A stretch of DNA of 64,000 nt, from the NCBI RefSeq assembly GCF_009730915.1, contig NC_052486.1, positions 23,279,589 through 23,343,588 of the forward strand, read 5' to 3'. This document shows, piece after piece, positions 43,472 to 55,800 of this stretch. The translations under genes were made by a program, and so were the position numbers. The DNA comes from Dioscorea cayenensis subsp. rotundata. Taxonomy: Eukaryota > Streptophyta > Magnoliopsida > Dioscoreales > Dioscoreaceae. Position 1 is the first letter of the stretch, and each line of letters starts with the position of its first letter. The notes beneath the pieces were generated by a model, which had not been told where the DNA came from, made no database searches, and saw only the letters and a list, made by a program, of their open reading frames with translations.

Positions 43472-45422
43472 TTGTGCCCCTTCTCCATCTCTTGGTAGTT
43501 TTCTTTCCTCCCTATTTGCTTCCATTAGCTTCCCACATTTTTTTTTATTTTCAATTTTCAATTTTTTTTTTTGGCTTTTAGTTAATTTATGCAAATGCTG
43601 TGATTTTGCTTCATGTTAATCTCAATTGCACAGGGTTTGAGAAACAATTGCTGTCATGCTTTTCCATTTTTCCTTTCTTTCTTTTTTTTTTTTCAATTGA
43701 AGTTTAGAATAAAGAGGTTGTGAATGAATAGAAAGGAGAGCATTTGAGGGAGTACCTGGGTTATCACATTGCTCTCAATGACAATGAATTGCTTGTCTTT
43801 TTCTTTTTTTCTTTTTTTTTGTAAATAAATTCAATGCTTGTACCTGTTATCAATTATCTTCATGTCTGTTTGATTTATTTACCAATGGTTTATAAAAGCA
43901 ATTGTTTTGGGAGGTTCTGATTAACTTTGCAAATTTATCATTCAAAGATGATGATGCAGTCATAGATAATTAGATATACTTTTCTTGTACCAGTTAAGTT
44001 TTTGGCTAACCGTATCTCAATTTGAGTCATTTGTTAAATTTATGATCTTTGTTTTTGAAAAGAAAGTATACTTTTGGGAATTTGTGGATTGGCTTCACAA
44101 GTTGAAGATGATGACATAGCTATAGATATAATTTGCATTCACTAGTTAAGTATTATGTTATTTGTATCTCTATGATTCAAATTCAATACATAACCCTACA
44201 TATGAATTGCGTATATACACAAACCAAAAGTTTAATGCATCATATACACAAACCATCCTTCCATTTTATGATAGACATTGGAAACAGAGGATGTTTGTTT
44301 CTTGTTAATCTTGTAGGGATTTATTCTTCAAGTCTGTGATTGAATGACTTTATGGTGAATCAAAAGATGCTTGCTCATAATTCAAGCAACTTTAGAGTGT
44401 CAAAGGTGCAAGATTTAGATATATTCGGATTCTTTACAAGGAAGTTGTGCACCTTCACATCAGTTTAAAAGAATGATAAAGGGTGGAAGAACCAAAGAGT
44501 TTGGAGTTAATAAGCGATACCAATATATAAATCATTACCAAATATGGTTCATTGCCAGTAATTGACTTGTGTGACTTAGACTACTGAGACAGCAATGAAT
44601 CAACTGTCCACTGCAGGAAATTAGTGTTAGGGTTTGGGCATTTATAACTTATTCTTCATGTTGTGTTTGAATTAAATGAAAATGGAGGACAAAGGAATGA
44701 ATTGATTAAAAAAAATTGTATTAATAAATGTTTTGTTTGTTTTATAGGACATGAATAATGAACACTGTTGGAATTACACATAGCTTACACCATTCTTATG
44801 TCATTGATGAATGCTCATCTATTGAATTTCTATATATATATATATAGAAAGGAATCATTTGTGGAAAATGTTGTTCAAAAGCTCTTCTATTTGTTCTTGA
44901 GGTTAATGGATTCCATCATTAGTGTCAAAGTGATTGCTAGTTAATTAATGACAGTGATCTAGATTTGTTTGATGCCTTCCTTTCACCAAATAAAGTTCTC
45001 TGTGTCTCTTGTTGTCCCTTAATAAAGAGAGGGAGAGCTCCACTTTGTATCTTGCTGCAACTTCTCAGCAAATCTTTCTAATGTGACTCTTTCAGACATT
45101 TATATCTTATTGTTGCCACCATTCACATCACATTAACCTCAAAAAGACAGGCTTGCATTTGTTTTATTGTTAATATATTTGTACATAAACTTTATATGTG
45201 TGATCAATTATTTGTGGTTGATCTTTTACGCATATCTTTTGGTGTTCGATGTCGGTCATGTTATTATATTAATTCGTAAATCACTGTCGACTTTTTCTTC
45301 AGTTCAACCAACTATTCATTCATTCATTCATTCATTTTTAGTAATGTTTTGTGCTTTGAGTAATGCCTTCAGGTTGTCAGCCTTTGTTATCAATGGAAGT
45401 CAAGTGTTCTTATTGTTAATTA

Positions 45423-45462
<40 letters not shown>

Positions 45463-47190
45463 TTGATTGAGATGGAGGAATAATACAGCTTGACAAGCCT
45501 ACTCACCAAAACACATCACCATCCACCCAATTTAGTCCAAGTTTTTTCATTCGGTTCCACATTTAATCATTAGTTTTAACAATAACATACCTTACTTTTT
45601 GGATTCTGATCGGACCCGGTGCTATTTTTATTTTTAAATTATTTAATTTTTCTTACTGTTTTATCAATTATTATTTTCAAAGAAAAAAAAAAACCTATTT
45701 GGACTTTAGTGCCTACCCTCTTTTAATGCCTACATAGTTTTTCCCACCAAATGAATCAAATATTGACTATGGATTGATTGCATGAAGAAAGAATGAAACA
45801 AAGAAAGAAACATAATATATTTGAAGACTTTAGACTAGTCAAAGGTAGGAGAAATTGTTAACTACAAATAAAGAAAAATAGGATTCAAATGTTCATACTT
45901 TTTGTTTGCCGTCTTTTTTTACAAGTGTAATAAATGAATGAATTTCAAACGTGATACATAGTTGGAAAAAAAAAAAAAAAAAATTATCTCTATGTTTCTT
46001 CATTTTGGAAATGGTGGTTGTTGGGTGATAAAACTTTTATTTAATTTATTATTACTTTGGATTGTTGAAGAGTACCAATGTGAAAAAAAAAAATGTTTCT
46101 TATTGACTATTAAATGAAAATGAAATCTAGTTATTTTGACAACAATGTCTACATCATTAGTGATAAATTAGTAAATAATTAAAAAAAAACAATTAGTAAC
46201 AAAACTACAAATAATGGGTAGCTAATTTGTCATTTATCAAATGGTGCATCAAGAGTCAAGATGTAACATTTTAGGTAACAAATCAATACAAGTTCAATGT
46301 AGAATAAGTTTGGATGATTTAATATTGAAGATAATTAAATTATTATATTTTTATATAAACAAAAGTTAAATCAAATAGAGATTGATCTTGATTTAAGTAT
46401 TTAATAATTAAGTTTGAGCTTAATCTAAACCGGATTTATTTGTTTTTTATTAAAATAAAAATAAAAAATGAAACTCCGGGTCCCGGCAAAAACCCTAATT
46501 AGGATAGGGTTTTGACTTAAAAAGAAAAGGTTGCTTATTTTCCAAGATGTGGGTTTTGGTAGGTAACCTAAAAAAACAAATGAATGACCTACATTTCACC
46601 ATGTCATCCCTAACAATTAATGCAATTTTTTTTTTTCATTTTATAAAGAAAAAAAAAACAATTAAAAATCATTGAATATATGAGATTTAATGTTTTGGAG
46701 AACCATGTTTATTATATATATATTGGTTTTATTGAAGAGAAATGAAATAAAAAGGCAGTAATTATTTGTAATTAAGAATTCCAATATGTCGGTATAAAGG
46801 TGCTAGTTAGCCTTTTATAATCATTCTTATGGTTAATGAATCACAAAAACCAAAATAAAAAGGCAAAATTAGTGCTTTGGTCTTAATCAACCATCTAATC
46901 TTGATTTAAAATCCATGAACAAACAATTAATGGGTCCCTTCTACCTCTTTGCCTAACAACCACCTATAATTAATTAATTAACCCAAATATTATATATATA
47001 TATATATATATAAAGTTTTATGGAAAAACAAAAATATAATTAATTATAACTCGTAAAAAAGTACTTTAATATGTTGTGACAGTACACTTTAGTTTTTAAC
47101 TCATCAGTGTTTTCTTCTTCAGTTTAATTGAGTTTAATAAGAGAATCTTGTGTAGGTCCATTTCTTTTACTATTTCATTCCTTTCCAACA
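43472..47190. other. Long spacer between the CML and MYB genes
   Basis: About 3.7 kb without a supported gene. It holds the CML 3' flank with T-runs, a (TTA)n microsatellite at about 45424-45463, A-runs and AT-rich sequence, and then the MYB upstream region. Confidence 0.55.
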
Positions 47191-47233
47191 TAACCCTAAC
47201 CCTAACCCTAACCCTAATCCTAACCCTAACCCT
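47191..47233 (+). repeat. Telomere-like CCCTAA repeats in the MYB leader region
   Basis: Seven near-perfect 6-base units (CCCTAA, one as TCCTAA) lie about 210 bp upstream of the MYB start codon. They are followed by (AT)n, an ACAAAC run and an (ATC)n/(AAC)n run. The unit is six bases rather than the usual plant seven-base CCCTAAA. Confidence 0.85.
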
Positions 47234-47382
47234 TCTTTCTCTTTCTTCATATTTACATATATATATATATATATATATCTCTATATATATATATCCACAA
47301 CTCAAGCAACACACCTTCCACCAACTCCAACACAAACACAAACACAAACACAAACACAAACACAAAGAGAGAAAGAAGAGTG

Positions 47383-47413
<31 letters not shown>

Positions 47414-47440
47414 ACAACAACAACAACAACAACAACATCA

Positions 47441-48584
47441 ATGGGGAGAGGAAGAGCTCCATGCTGTGAGAAAGTAGGGTTGAACAAGGGTTCATGGACA
47501 CCAGCTGAAGACATGAGACTTGTTTCTTATATTCAAAAGTTTGGCCATGGCAATTGGAGATCTCTTCCCAAACGTGCAGGTTTCTTTATTCTTTCTCTCT
47601 TTTTTATCATATATATATACTTATATATATTATTATTATGGAAACATTTAATTAAATATTTATGATAAATTTATTTTTATGGACAGGTTTGTTGAGATGT
47701 GGAAAGAGTTGTCGTTTGAGATGGATCAATTACTTAAGACCAGACATCAAACGTGGCAACTTCACCAAAGAAGAAGAAGACACCATTATCAACCTCCATG
47801 CTTTACTTGGCAACAAGTACTAATTAATATATTATTCACTCTTTATTTCATCCATTTTTATTTCTTTCATTAATTAATTAATTAATTAATTAACCAATAT
47901 TTAATTGATTCTTATATATATATATATATATATTGCATGTATAGGTGGTCAAAGATTGCTTCTTATCTTCCTGGAAGAACTGATAATGAGATTAAGAATG
48001 TTTGGAATACACACTTGAAGAAGAGACTTATTATGCCAACATCTTCTTCTTCTAATTCTTCCTCTGATCATTCTCCTTCTCCTTCTTCTTCTTCTTCTGA
48101 TCAGAGTGAAGCTAAGAGTAGCACTAATAATGGCCAAGAAGTTCATCAAGAAGTAAAGGTTGATGATTATGATATAAACATCGAAGAACTTATTATTTTT
48201 GATGAAATGCTCGATATTTTTCCTATCGAAAACAAGACGACGATGACGACAACAACAACCATTGCTAGTAGTAGTAGTAGTTCTTGCTCATTGAATTGTG
48301 AGTATAATCAAATTGAAAGTGAAAATGAGAGCAAGAAATGGTTGGCTTATTTGGAGAAAGAGCTTGATTTGTGGGAATGTGAAGATACTACTACTACTAC
48401 TAATAATAATAATTATAATAAACAAGAGTATGAGAAGAAGGAAATTGTTGATTATATGGAGAGTGAGCATGATGATCCGGTCTTGAGTTATTTTCAAAGG
48501 GGTCCATCTTCACCACAAAACTTTCTTCTTGACTTCCCATCTCTTGACTCTATTACATCAACTTCAAATGGTTTCTTATTATAA
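47441..48584 (+). CDS. R2R3-MYB transcription factor, subgroup 3-like
   Basis: Exons 47441-47579, 47687-47816 and 47945-48584 give 302 residues, with introns at the two standard R2R3-MYB sites. R2 starts at about residue 14 ([40 protein letters not shown]). R3 contains [40 protein letters not shown] and [10 protein letters not shown]. These residues fit best with MYB58/MYB63/MYB72-type proteins, some of which control lignin or iron-related genes. The C-terminal part is rich in Ser, Thr and Asn runs encoded by simple repeats. It has an acidic segment and [15 protein letters not shown], which may be an activation motif. The subgroup call rests on memory of family sequences. Confidence 0.88.
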
Positions 48585-49235
48585 TTTTTTTTTTCCTTTT
48601 CTTTTGGTTGGCAATTTGCTTTGTGTGCTTCTCTTTTGTGTCTGTGGTTATAATGGGACTAATGTAAACTTTTTCTAACTGGGGGTTAAAGTTTTGGTTT
48701 TCTTTTGTATCTTTTACATTAATTGTATCATCATCTTTGTCATTGATTTGCTCTTGTTGTACTTTTGAGATTGAAATGAGTCACATTAGAATCCAATTTT
48801 AAGGAACAAGGATTCTTTGAGAGAATATTCTTTCCATTTATTTGAAAGTTTTATTTACTAATTTATTTTTATATAAAAAATAAGCGGTAGGGTTCCTAAT
48901 CCGTGGAGCCACGGGCTCTAAACAAGTATGGGCATAAAAACTTTATACTTTTTTCAATAAATGATATCTATAATCAAATAGATGAAACTTTCATAATCTG
49001 TATTTTTTATATAAGGATTCAAATTTAAAATCACTTGTTTAACTGACCCAATCCTCTATTATTTAGATCAAAACCGACATTAATAAATATATAATTATTA
49101 TTTGTAAAAAAATAATATGCTAAAATATTAGAATGGAGTAATCCATTTGAGATACATTTGAATTTTGTGAAACTTGAAATTACCAAGTACTCCTCTTCGA
49201 AGTGGAGGGCCTAACAAAGCCCAAAGGCTTACGCC
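48585..49235. other. MYB 3' flank and spacer
   Basis: The presumed 3' untranslated region of the MYB gene is followed by AT-rich sequence. No gene is visible. Confidence 0.5.
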
Positions 49236-49640
49236 TATGGGCCAATGATCCATTAACTAAAGAGGCGACAATAACTTTCACGAATCCGATTAATAGGGCC
49301 CATTAAAACGAAGACAAAAGGCCTGGGACTTGGCCCAATCCAGTCAACACAGCCCAAACTAACGTTACGGGTTACTTCTATGGGCCGATGATCCATTAAC
49401 TAAAGAGGCGACAATACCTTTCACGAATCCGATTAACAGGGCCCATTAAAACGAAGACAAAAGGCCTGGGATTTGGCCCAATCCAGTCAATACAGCCCAA
49501 ACGAACGTTACGGGTTACTTCTATGGGCCGATGATCCATTAAACTATTATGGCTTAAATACCTTATGACGAGTTTGACTAAAACGGTCCATTAAAACGAA
49601 GACAAAGGCCTGGTGTTTGGCCCAATCCAGTCAACTGCCT
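49236..49640 (+). repeat. Three 143-bp tandem repeats in the TTI1 promoter
   Basis: TATGGGCC(A/G)ATGATCCATTAA starts at 49236, 49379 and 49522, giving an exact 143-bp period. Each unit also has GACGA or AACGAAGACAAA and TTGGCCCAATCCAGTCAA. Units 1 and 2 are nearly identical; unit 3 is more diverged. Each carries TGGGCC or GGCCCA motifs, the core of site II elements bound by TCP factors in promoters of housekeeping genes. The array ends about 215 bp before the TTI1-like start. Confidence 0.88.
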
Positions 49641-49853
49641 CGAGATGTGTCTATAAAATGTCATTAAGATTCGTGCTTCGTTAATATTACCGAAACACCC
49701 TCCATGATTTCTTTAAATACGAGTTCCTCCCGTCCGTACCCATTTCGTTTGCCGCGCTCGTCGTCGAAGCGCTTTGTTCTCTCGCTCTCATCGAGCTCTC
49801 TCTCGAAGTGTTCGGAAACCCTAGAGTTTGATCGATCGAGCGAGCTGGCGAGA

Positions 49854-52800
49854 ATGGAGGAAGGCTCGAATTGGGGTGGCTTCGCTTCCGATGAAGCCCT
49901 AGGGATCTTCACCACACGCCTCAAACCCTTCTCCATTGATCTCTTCGACTTCATCCAGAACCCCAAGAAGGACGCCTCCTTCCTTACCGAAATGGTTTCT
50001 TTCCTTCGCCGCGCTCCCGAAGAAGCTCTACAGCCTTTTCTTGAGTAATCAATCAATCAATCAATCCCCTCCTTCGTTTCTCTCTGATTGTTTGGTTTTT
50101 GGCGCTGAGCTGTTTGTAGGGTTTAGGGTTTGATGATCGTTTTGATGTTTAGGTTTATGATTTTTTTTCTTATCTTTTGTGCTTGTTTCAGCTTGACTAT
50201 GCTGCCGCTTTTGATGCTTATGGACGTGGCGGTGAAGTGTCGATCGGAGAAGAAGGTTAATTTGGGCGATTCGGTGGGAGGTCTCCTGGTCAGTGATTTT
50301 GTAGCGGAAAAGATACTGCTCTGCGTTGAGGAAATCTTGAAGAAATGCCATTTAGGTTCTGTTGATCAGGTTCGTGAATACCATTTGATAGCATTTGGTT
50401 ACATTTTGTAGCTTGAATTCACATGTCTATCACTTTGAGTAGTTCATTTGAAATTAGTCTGTTAAAACATGATTTTCCAGATGGTTGTTGTGCTGAAGAA
50501 ATTAACATCAGGGGCTTTGCTTTCTCCATCTGAGGCAGCTGAGGAATTTCGGGAAGGAATTATTAGATGCTTGAGGGCAATGCTTCTCAGGCTAGCGCCA
50601 TGTTCTGCTGCTTCTTGTACTTGCAAGCAAGTTTCTAGCGTGGCTCCCATTTCCATTGAAACCTTACAATCCCACCAGCGTTTGAAGCACTATCAAGGTG
50701 ACGAATGTTTGATTGCGTTTCTCCAGTCTCAAGATGCTTCTGCTGCAGTTGGACACTTGCTCTCAATTCTCCTCCAAGTAAGTGATTGGAGTGGTTTTCT
50801 GTTTCTTAAAGTGGGTGAATTGTCTTTCTTCTTTCTTTTGCTTTATCATTTGAGCTTGTAATGATTTCCCTCCTACATTGTCTAAGACTGCACATGTTGA
50901 GGCTGCAAGAGGACATCTTGGCAGTGGAAGACTAAGGAAGGAAGCATTTTTGACTCTCCGTGTGCTTGTTGCAAAGGTGACAACTTGACCATATTTATTT
51001 ATTTCAATTTTTAACTGACCAAGCTTATGTAATCCACAATAGAATCGTTAACTTCTTATCATCATTTTAACTGCCAGGCTTTTGACCAGTGGAAGGCCAC
51101 ATGTCTTTGTCATGTTCTATAAATTAGATTTTAAATTAGATATGAAACACGCCTCTTCATTCTAGTGTATTGCCATGGATAATTTATTTACAAGATGGAG
51201 CTTAACTATGCTACCTAAGTAATGAGCAACAATACGGGATTGTTAGACATATATAATAAAAAAATTCTAAATTACATAAAAATACTGAGTACTTTATCAT
51301 GTATTTACCATTGTGATAGTTGAGATTGTTACCTGATGATTATCTCATTCGATGCTACCAGAAAGGATCCTCATAAAACAATAAGCAACTTTGCTGTTAC
51401 CAGCTTCCTTCTCCTAGTCTCATCCACCATGCAAAATTAGCAGAGTGATTAGCATTCTGCAATTCATAGTTCATATCATCACACTCATAATTTCTGTATC
51501 AGCATTTTGCAGAGGTCTGTTCACAGTTATAAAGCAACCTGTTGTTCCACTAGTTCAATGCGAAGCTGACTTGAGTCTACTTTTGTCGCCTCTTCTTTAT
51601 AAGTAGCTTATGATTTGTAACCTCTTATTAGATTCACGGGAGCATATGTGAGGTGTTCTCTTCCTATTGCATGATATGATGAAGCATAAATTTCAAGATA
51701 GGTGTGCACGATACGAGGTCCTAGAGTCTTAGGCTGTTCCACATTATGGTTTATGTTTATTATTTTGTAGCCTCTTCTTTATAAGTTGCTTATGATTTGT
51801 AACCTCTTGTTAGATTCACGGCAGCATTTGTGAGGTGTTCTCCTCCTATTGCATGATATGATGAAGCATAAATTTCAAGATATGTATGCACGATACAAGG
51901 TCCTAGAGTTTTAGGCTGTTCCGCATTATGGTTTATGTTTGTTATTTCTCTTGCAAATTCTCACCTTATTAGTATCTAATTTGACATGCAAGTTATATTG
52001 GATATCTGCCTACAAGCCTTATTAAGCTTTCACTTGTAAGCTTGTGCTTTTCTTCATGGTTTGCATGTTTCTTGTCTTACTTCATTGAAATATTTTTTTA
52101 TAGGTTGGTACTGCTGATGCTCTTGCCTTTTTTTTGCCTGGCATTGTTAGTCGGTTCTCGAAAACTTTGTTTGTATCAAAGAGCATGATTACTGGTGCAG
52201 CTGGAAACACTGGGAGCCTTGAACATGCAGTGCGTGGCTTGACTGAGTTCCTTGTGATAGTTTTAAGTGATGATGCTAACACTTCTGGCCTTGAGGCCTC
52301 TTACGGTGACGTTAGTAGCTTTTCTCCAAACAATAGAAGAACTAGCCAAGCTATTCTTGATGCCCTCCGCCAATTACCTTCAAGCTCTCTAACTCATTCA
52401 GAGAATGTGGTCGAAACGTCTTCAATTCAATCAACAGCAGTCTGTTCTTCAAATGATGAGGCTCATGCTGAAACCAATGATTATGGTCCAAGGTCTTTGT
52501 ACGTGAAACGGTCAAAAGAATGGCTCGAAAAAACTTCCGTGAATGTTGATAAAATGTTGTCTGCTACATTTCCTCATGTATGTATATTTCTTCCTTGACA
52601 ATGGTTGTGTCAAAGGCTAACTAATATCTTCATGTCTTTAATCTTCATTATGAACTCTATAGAATTTTTGTAGCATTAAGTTTGTTGTCCAACTGATCAT
52701 ATGTTGTTTGTCAGCTCTGTGCCCATCCCTCCATAAAGATCAGGAAAGGACTGGTGGATGGTATAGCTGCATTGTTGTCTAATTGCAGTTACACTTTACA

Positions 52801-55800
52801 GAGAAGCAAGTTGATGCTCTTGGTGAGTTTTGGAATGTGATGCTCTTGGTGAGCTTTTAATATGGTAGCAATAAAAAAATATGAACCATGTATCCATCTA
52901 GCTTTTTACTTTTAAATAGACATTATCTGGTGTTTTGTTATTCCGCCCTCATGTTTTTCTCTTAGATATCTGAACTGTTATCCATCCTTGTATTTTCCTG
53001 TTTAGTTTTTTGCTTAGGTGCTTTAATTAGTATCCGCCTTAGGCAATTTAAGTTTTTTCCGCTTTTATTAGCCTTACTGTCATCATATTATCCTGAATCA
53101 AAGAGTCTAAACAACTCTAGGTACTCAATCTACATAATGATGATTTCCCTATTGTGATTCTAAGGAAAAGCTGATATTTCAGATACTGTTTGATTAAAAT
53201 TACAAATTTATGAATTACTGAATTTTGGATCAGGTAAATGCCCTTACATACTTTCAGATTTCCAAATCATGGCAACTGTAGAGAACTCTTAATCTCAATG
53301 CATTTGGGTCAAATTTAGTCTTATTCCTAGCATAGCTATTGTTATTGTGGATTAGTAAGACATGCTAAATATTGTGAGGGAAACATTAGTACTTGTTGAA
53401 GTTTGAATTCTTTAGAGGAAACAATATGATTTTTTAGATGTTCACCTGTGCTCCATGTAATGGTATTGATGTTTTCCTAATTATGATAATTGCAGGAGTG
53501 TCTATGTGTTCTAGTTATTGATGATTCGGATGTTGTCTCTGATGCTGCCCTGCACTCCCTTGAATCTCTTTTCATGTCGGTAAAGAAAAGTTTTGATGAA
53601 AATGAGATTTCTGAAATATTTACCAGGTCTGTATCTTCTCAAACTTTATCAGGATATGTTACTAGGTAAACATTCAGATTGCATCTGATGCATGCTTGTG
53701 TGGCAGGCTTATTGAGAGACTTCCAATAGTAGTCCTTGGAAGTGATGAGACAGTTGCAGTCTCCCATGCTCGGAGATTACTTGCATTAATGTACCACACT
53801 GGTCCAGAAGTTGTGGTTGACCAGCTGCTTTGTTTGCATGTAAGTGTCATTTTGTAGGGATGTTTTGAATTTTTGTGTAGACATTTGTTGTATCGGACAT
53901 GTTTCTATCTCTGTGGATTGATAAATCAGCATTAGATCAATCATTTCTTTTCAATTTTTTTTTAATGACTTGCGATATAAGCATAGGCTGAATGTGCATA
54001 GTAGAATGCCTTAATATCAGCTTATCATGCTAGCTCCTATGAAAAATCTCAAGAATCTCATGAACATAAGGGACATAATTTGTGCATTAATAATCAGTTA
54101 ACTTCAACATGTTTTCTTTACACCTGTAAAATATCCAGTTAAAATAAGCCTAAATTTCCTTTGGCTCTTATCATACTGAATCCAGTTGATATATTTATAG
54201 ATGTAATCCTTTTGCATGAGAAAGTTTGGAACAAAAAAATTTAACTAGAAAGTCATGCTGTGTGACAAATCTTTGGCGTTATATAGTTGGCTAGCAGTTC
54301 ACTCATGCAACTTGGTGGTCCTTGAATCTCTTGTTCTGGTCATAGTAATTGCATCAGATATTGCAAGTTATTTGTTCAATGACTTCAGGAACCTCAGTTC
54401 AATACAGTCTTTCAACCTCAGTTCCTAATCATTGCAACCAGTCAGTCTCATTTTATGCCTGGTATGAGAAGCTGTACCACGTGGATTTGTCTCCTGCTTA
54501 GGTGCAGCATATGCCCAAATATAAACATTACATCATAACAATGTAGTTTGATATTGTTGCATGTGAGGTTTCACCTTTTATGAGTTGCCACCATCTTCCA
54601 TGTTGCATAAACTGGTCTGATTGGTTCTGTCGTGTTCTATTTATATATAGATAGTTACTTGGATTCAATCCAGTGTGATTGAAGGATTATGTGATCCCTG
54701 CTGACCTACTTGCCAAATGAAAGTATATTAATCTCTTTATTTATCTATTTTTTATTTCTTTCAGTGGGCATGTTTGCTTAGTTTGGATGCTAATGCTAAT
54801 CTGCAATCTTTTTTTAGGCAAAAGCTGTTCAGTTCTTTGATTCTTTTGCTTTAGGCCTGGGCCATAATTCACAGTATACTGGATCTGTGAATAATGTTAT
54901 CTTATCTAAGCCACTTTCGGTTGGATACTTGCTTTCTATCTCTGAGTTAAAAGCTGGCTCTGTCGTTGGGTATTCAAATAATGGTGCTGCTTATGGCACC
55001 ACATCTGCTGCATCTAAAATATCTGTTCTACATGATGAGGGTTCAGAAAAGTCTGCTGATAGTGCAAATGGTGGTTTTGAGTTTCCCCACATGCCACCTT
55101 GGTTTGTTCATGTTGGCGGCCAGAAGTTGTACCATGCTCTTGCCGGAATACTTCGACTTGTTGGTCTGTCTGTAATGGCAGGTACACTTGGTTTTTGGAC
55201 ATCCAACTATTATGAGAAATTTTTTCTTTTTCTTTTTTGTGAGTAGACCTACATTTTTTTTATTTATTAAATTCTTCTTACAGAAGACCAGTTGCTGATT
55301 TATTGCATTTAATATTATTCATGGTTCTTATTTCTTTATTATTCTTCATGCATGTCTTGTTGTTAGATCACAGAAGCAAAATATCATTGTCAAGTGTGAT
55401 TGATATTCCACTAAATTATATCCAGAAGTTGATTTCGGAACTTCGAATGAAGGAATACAGTAAAGTTGGGTGGCAGACATGGTACTCTCGAAGTTCTTCA
55501 GGGCAGTTACTCCGTCAGACAAGCACTGGAGTGTGTATTCTTAATGAAATGATATATGGGTTATCTGATCAGTCGGCTAATTTCTATAAGAGACTTTTTA
55601 GGAAAATTGGGACGAAGGAAGAAGATGCGCTAGCAAAAGAGTGGGCTTTTAGATCAATTTGGAGGCTTCGCCAGGAGAAGGATGCTAGAGACCATATAGT
55701 CTACTGTCTTGGCAGCATTATGCATGAATATCTATCGTCTGAAGTGTGGGGCCTTCCAATCGATCAAGATTCACATCTCCTAGAGCATGAAGGAGAAGGA

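Noticed and set aside
42908-43594. Long minus-strand frame of 228 codons opposite the CML gene
   Set aside because: Shadow of a GC-rich EF-hand gene; the plus-strand protein is clearly the real one.
47191-47233. True interstitial telomere from chromosome fusion
   Set aside because: Only seven units, in a gene leader next to other microsatellites; simple-repeat expansion is more likely.
47148-47501. Frames reading through telomere-like, AT, ACAAAC and ATC repeats
   Set aside because: Low-complexity translations of microsatellites with no family match.
49704-49853. N-terminal extension of the TTI1 homologue from an upstream in-frame ATG
   Set aside because: The added residues are serine-rich and lack the conserved character of the family start; treated as 5' UTR.
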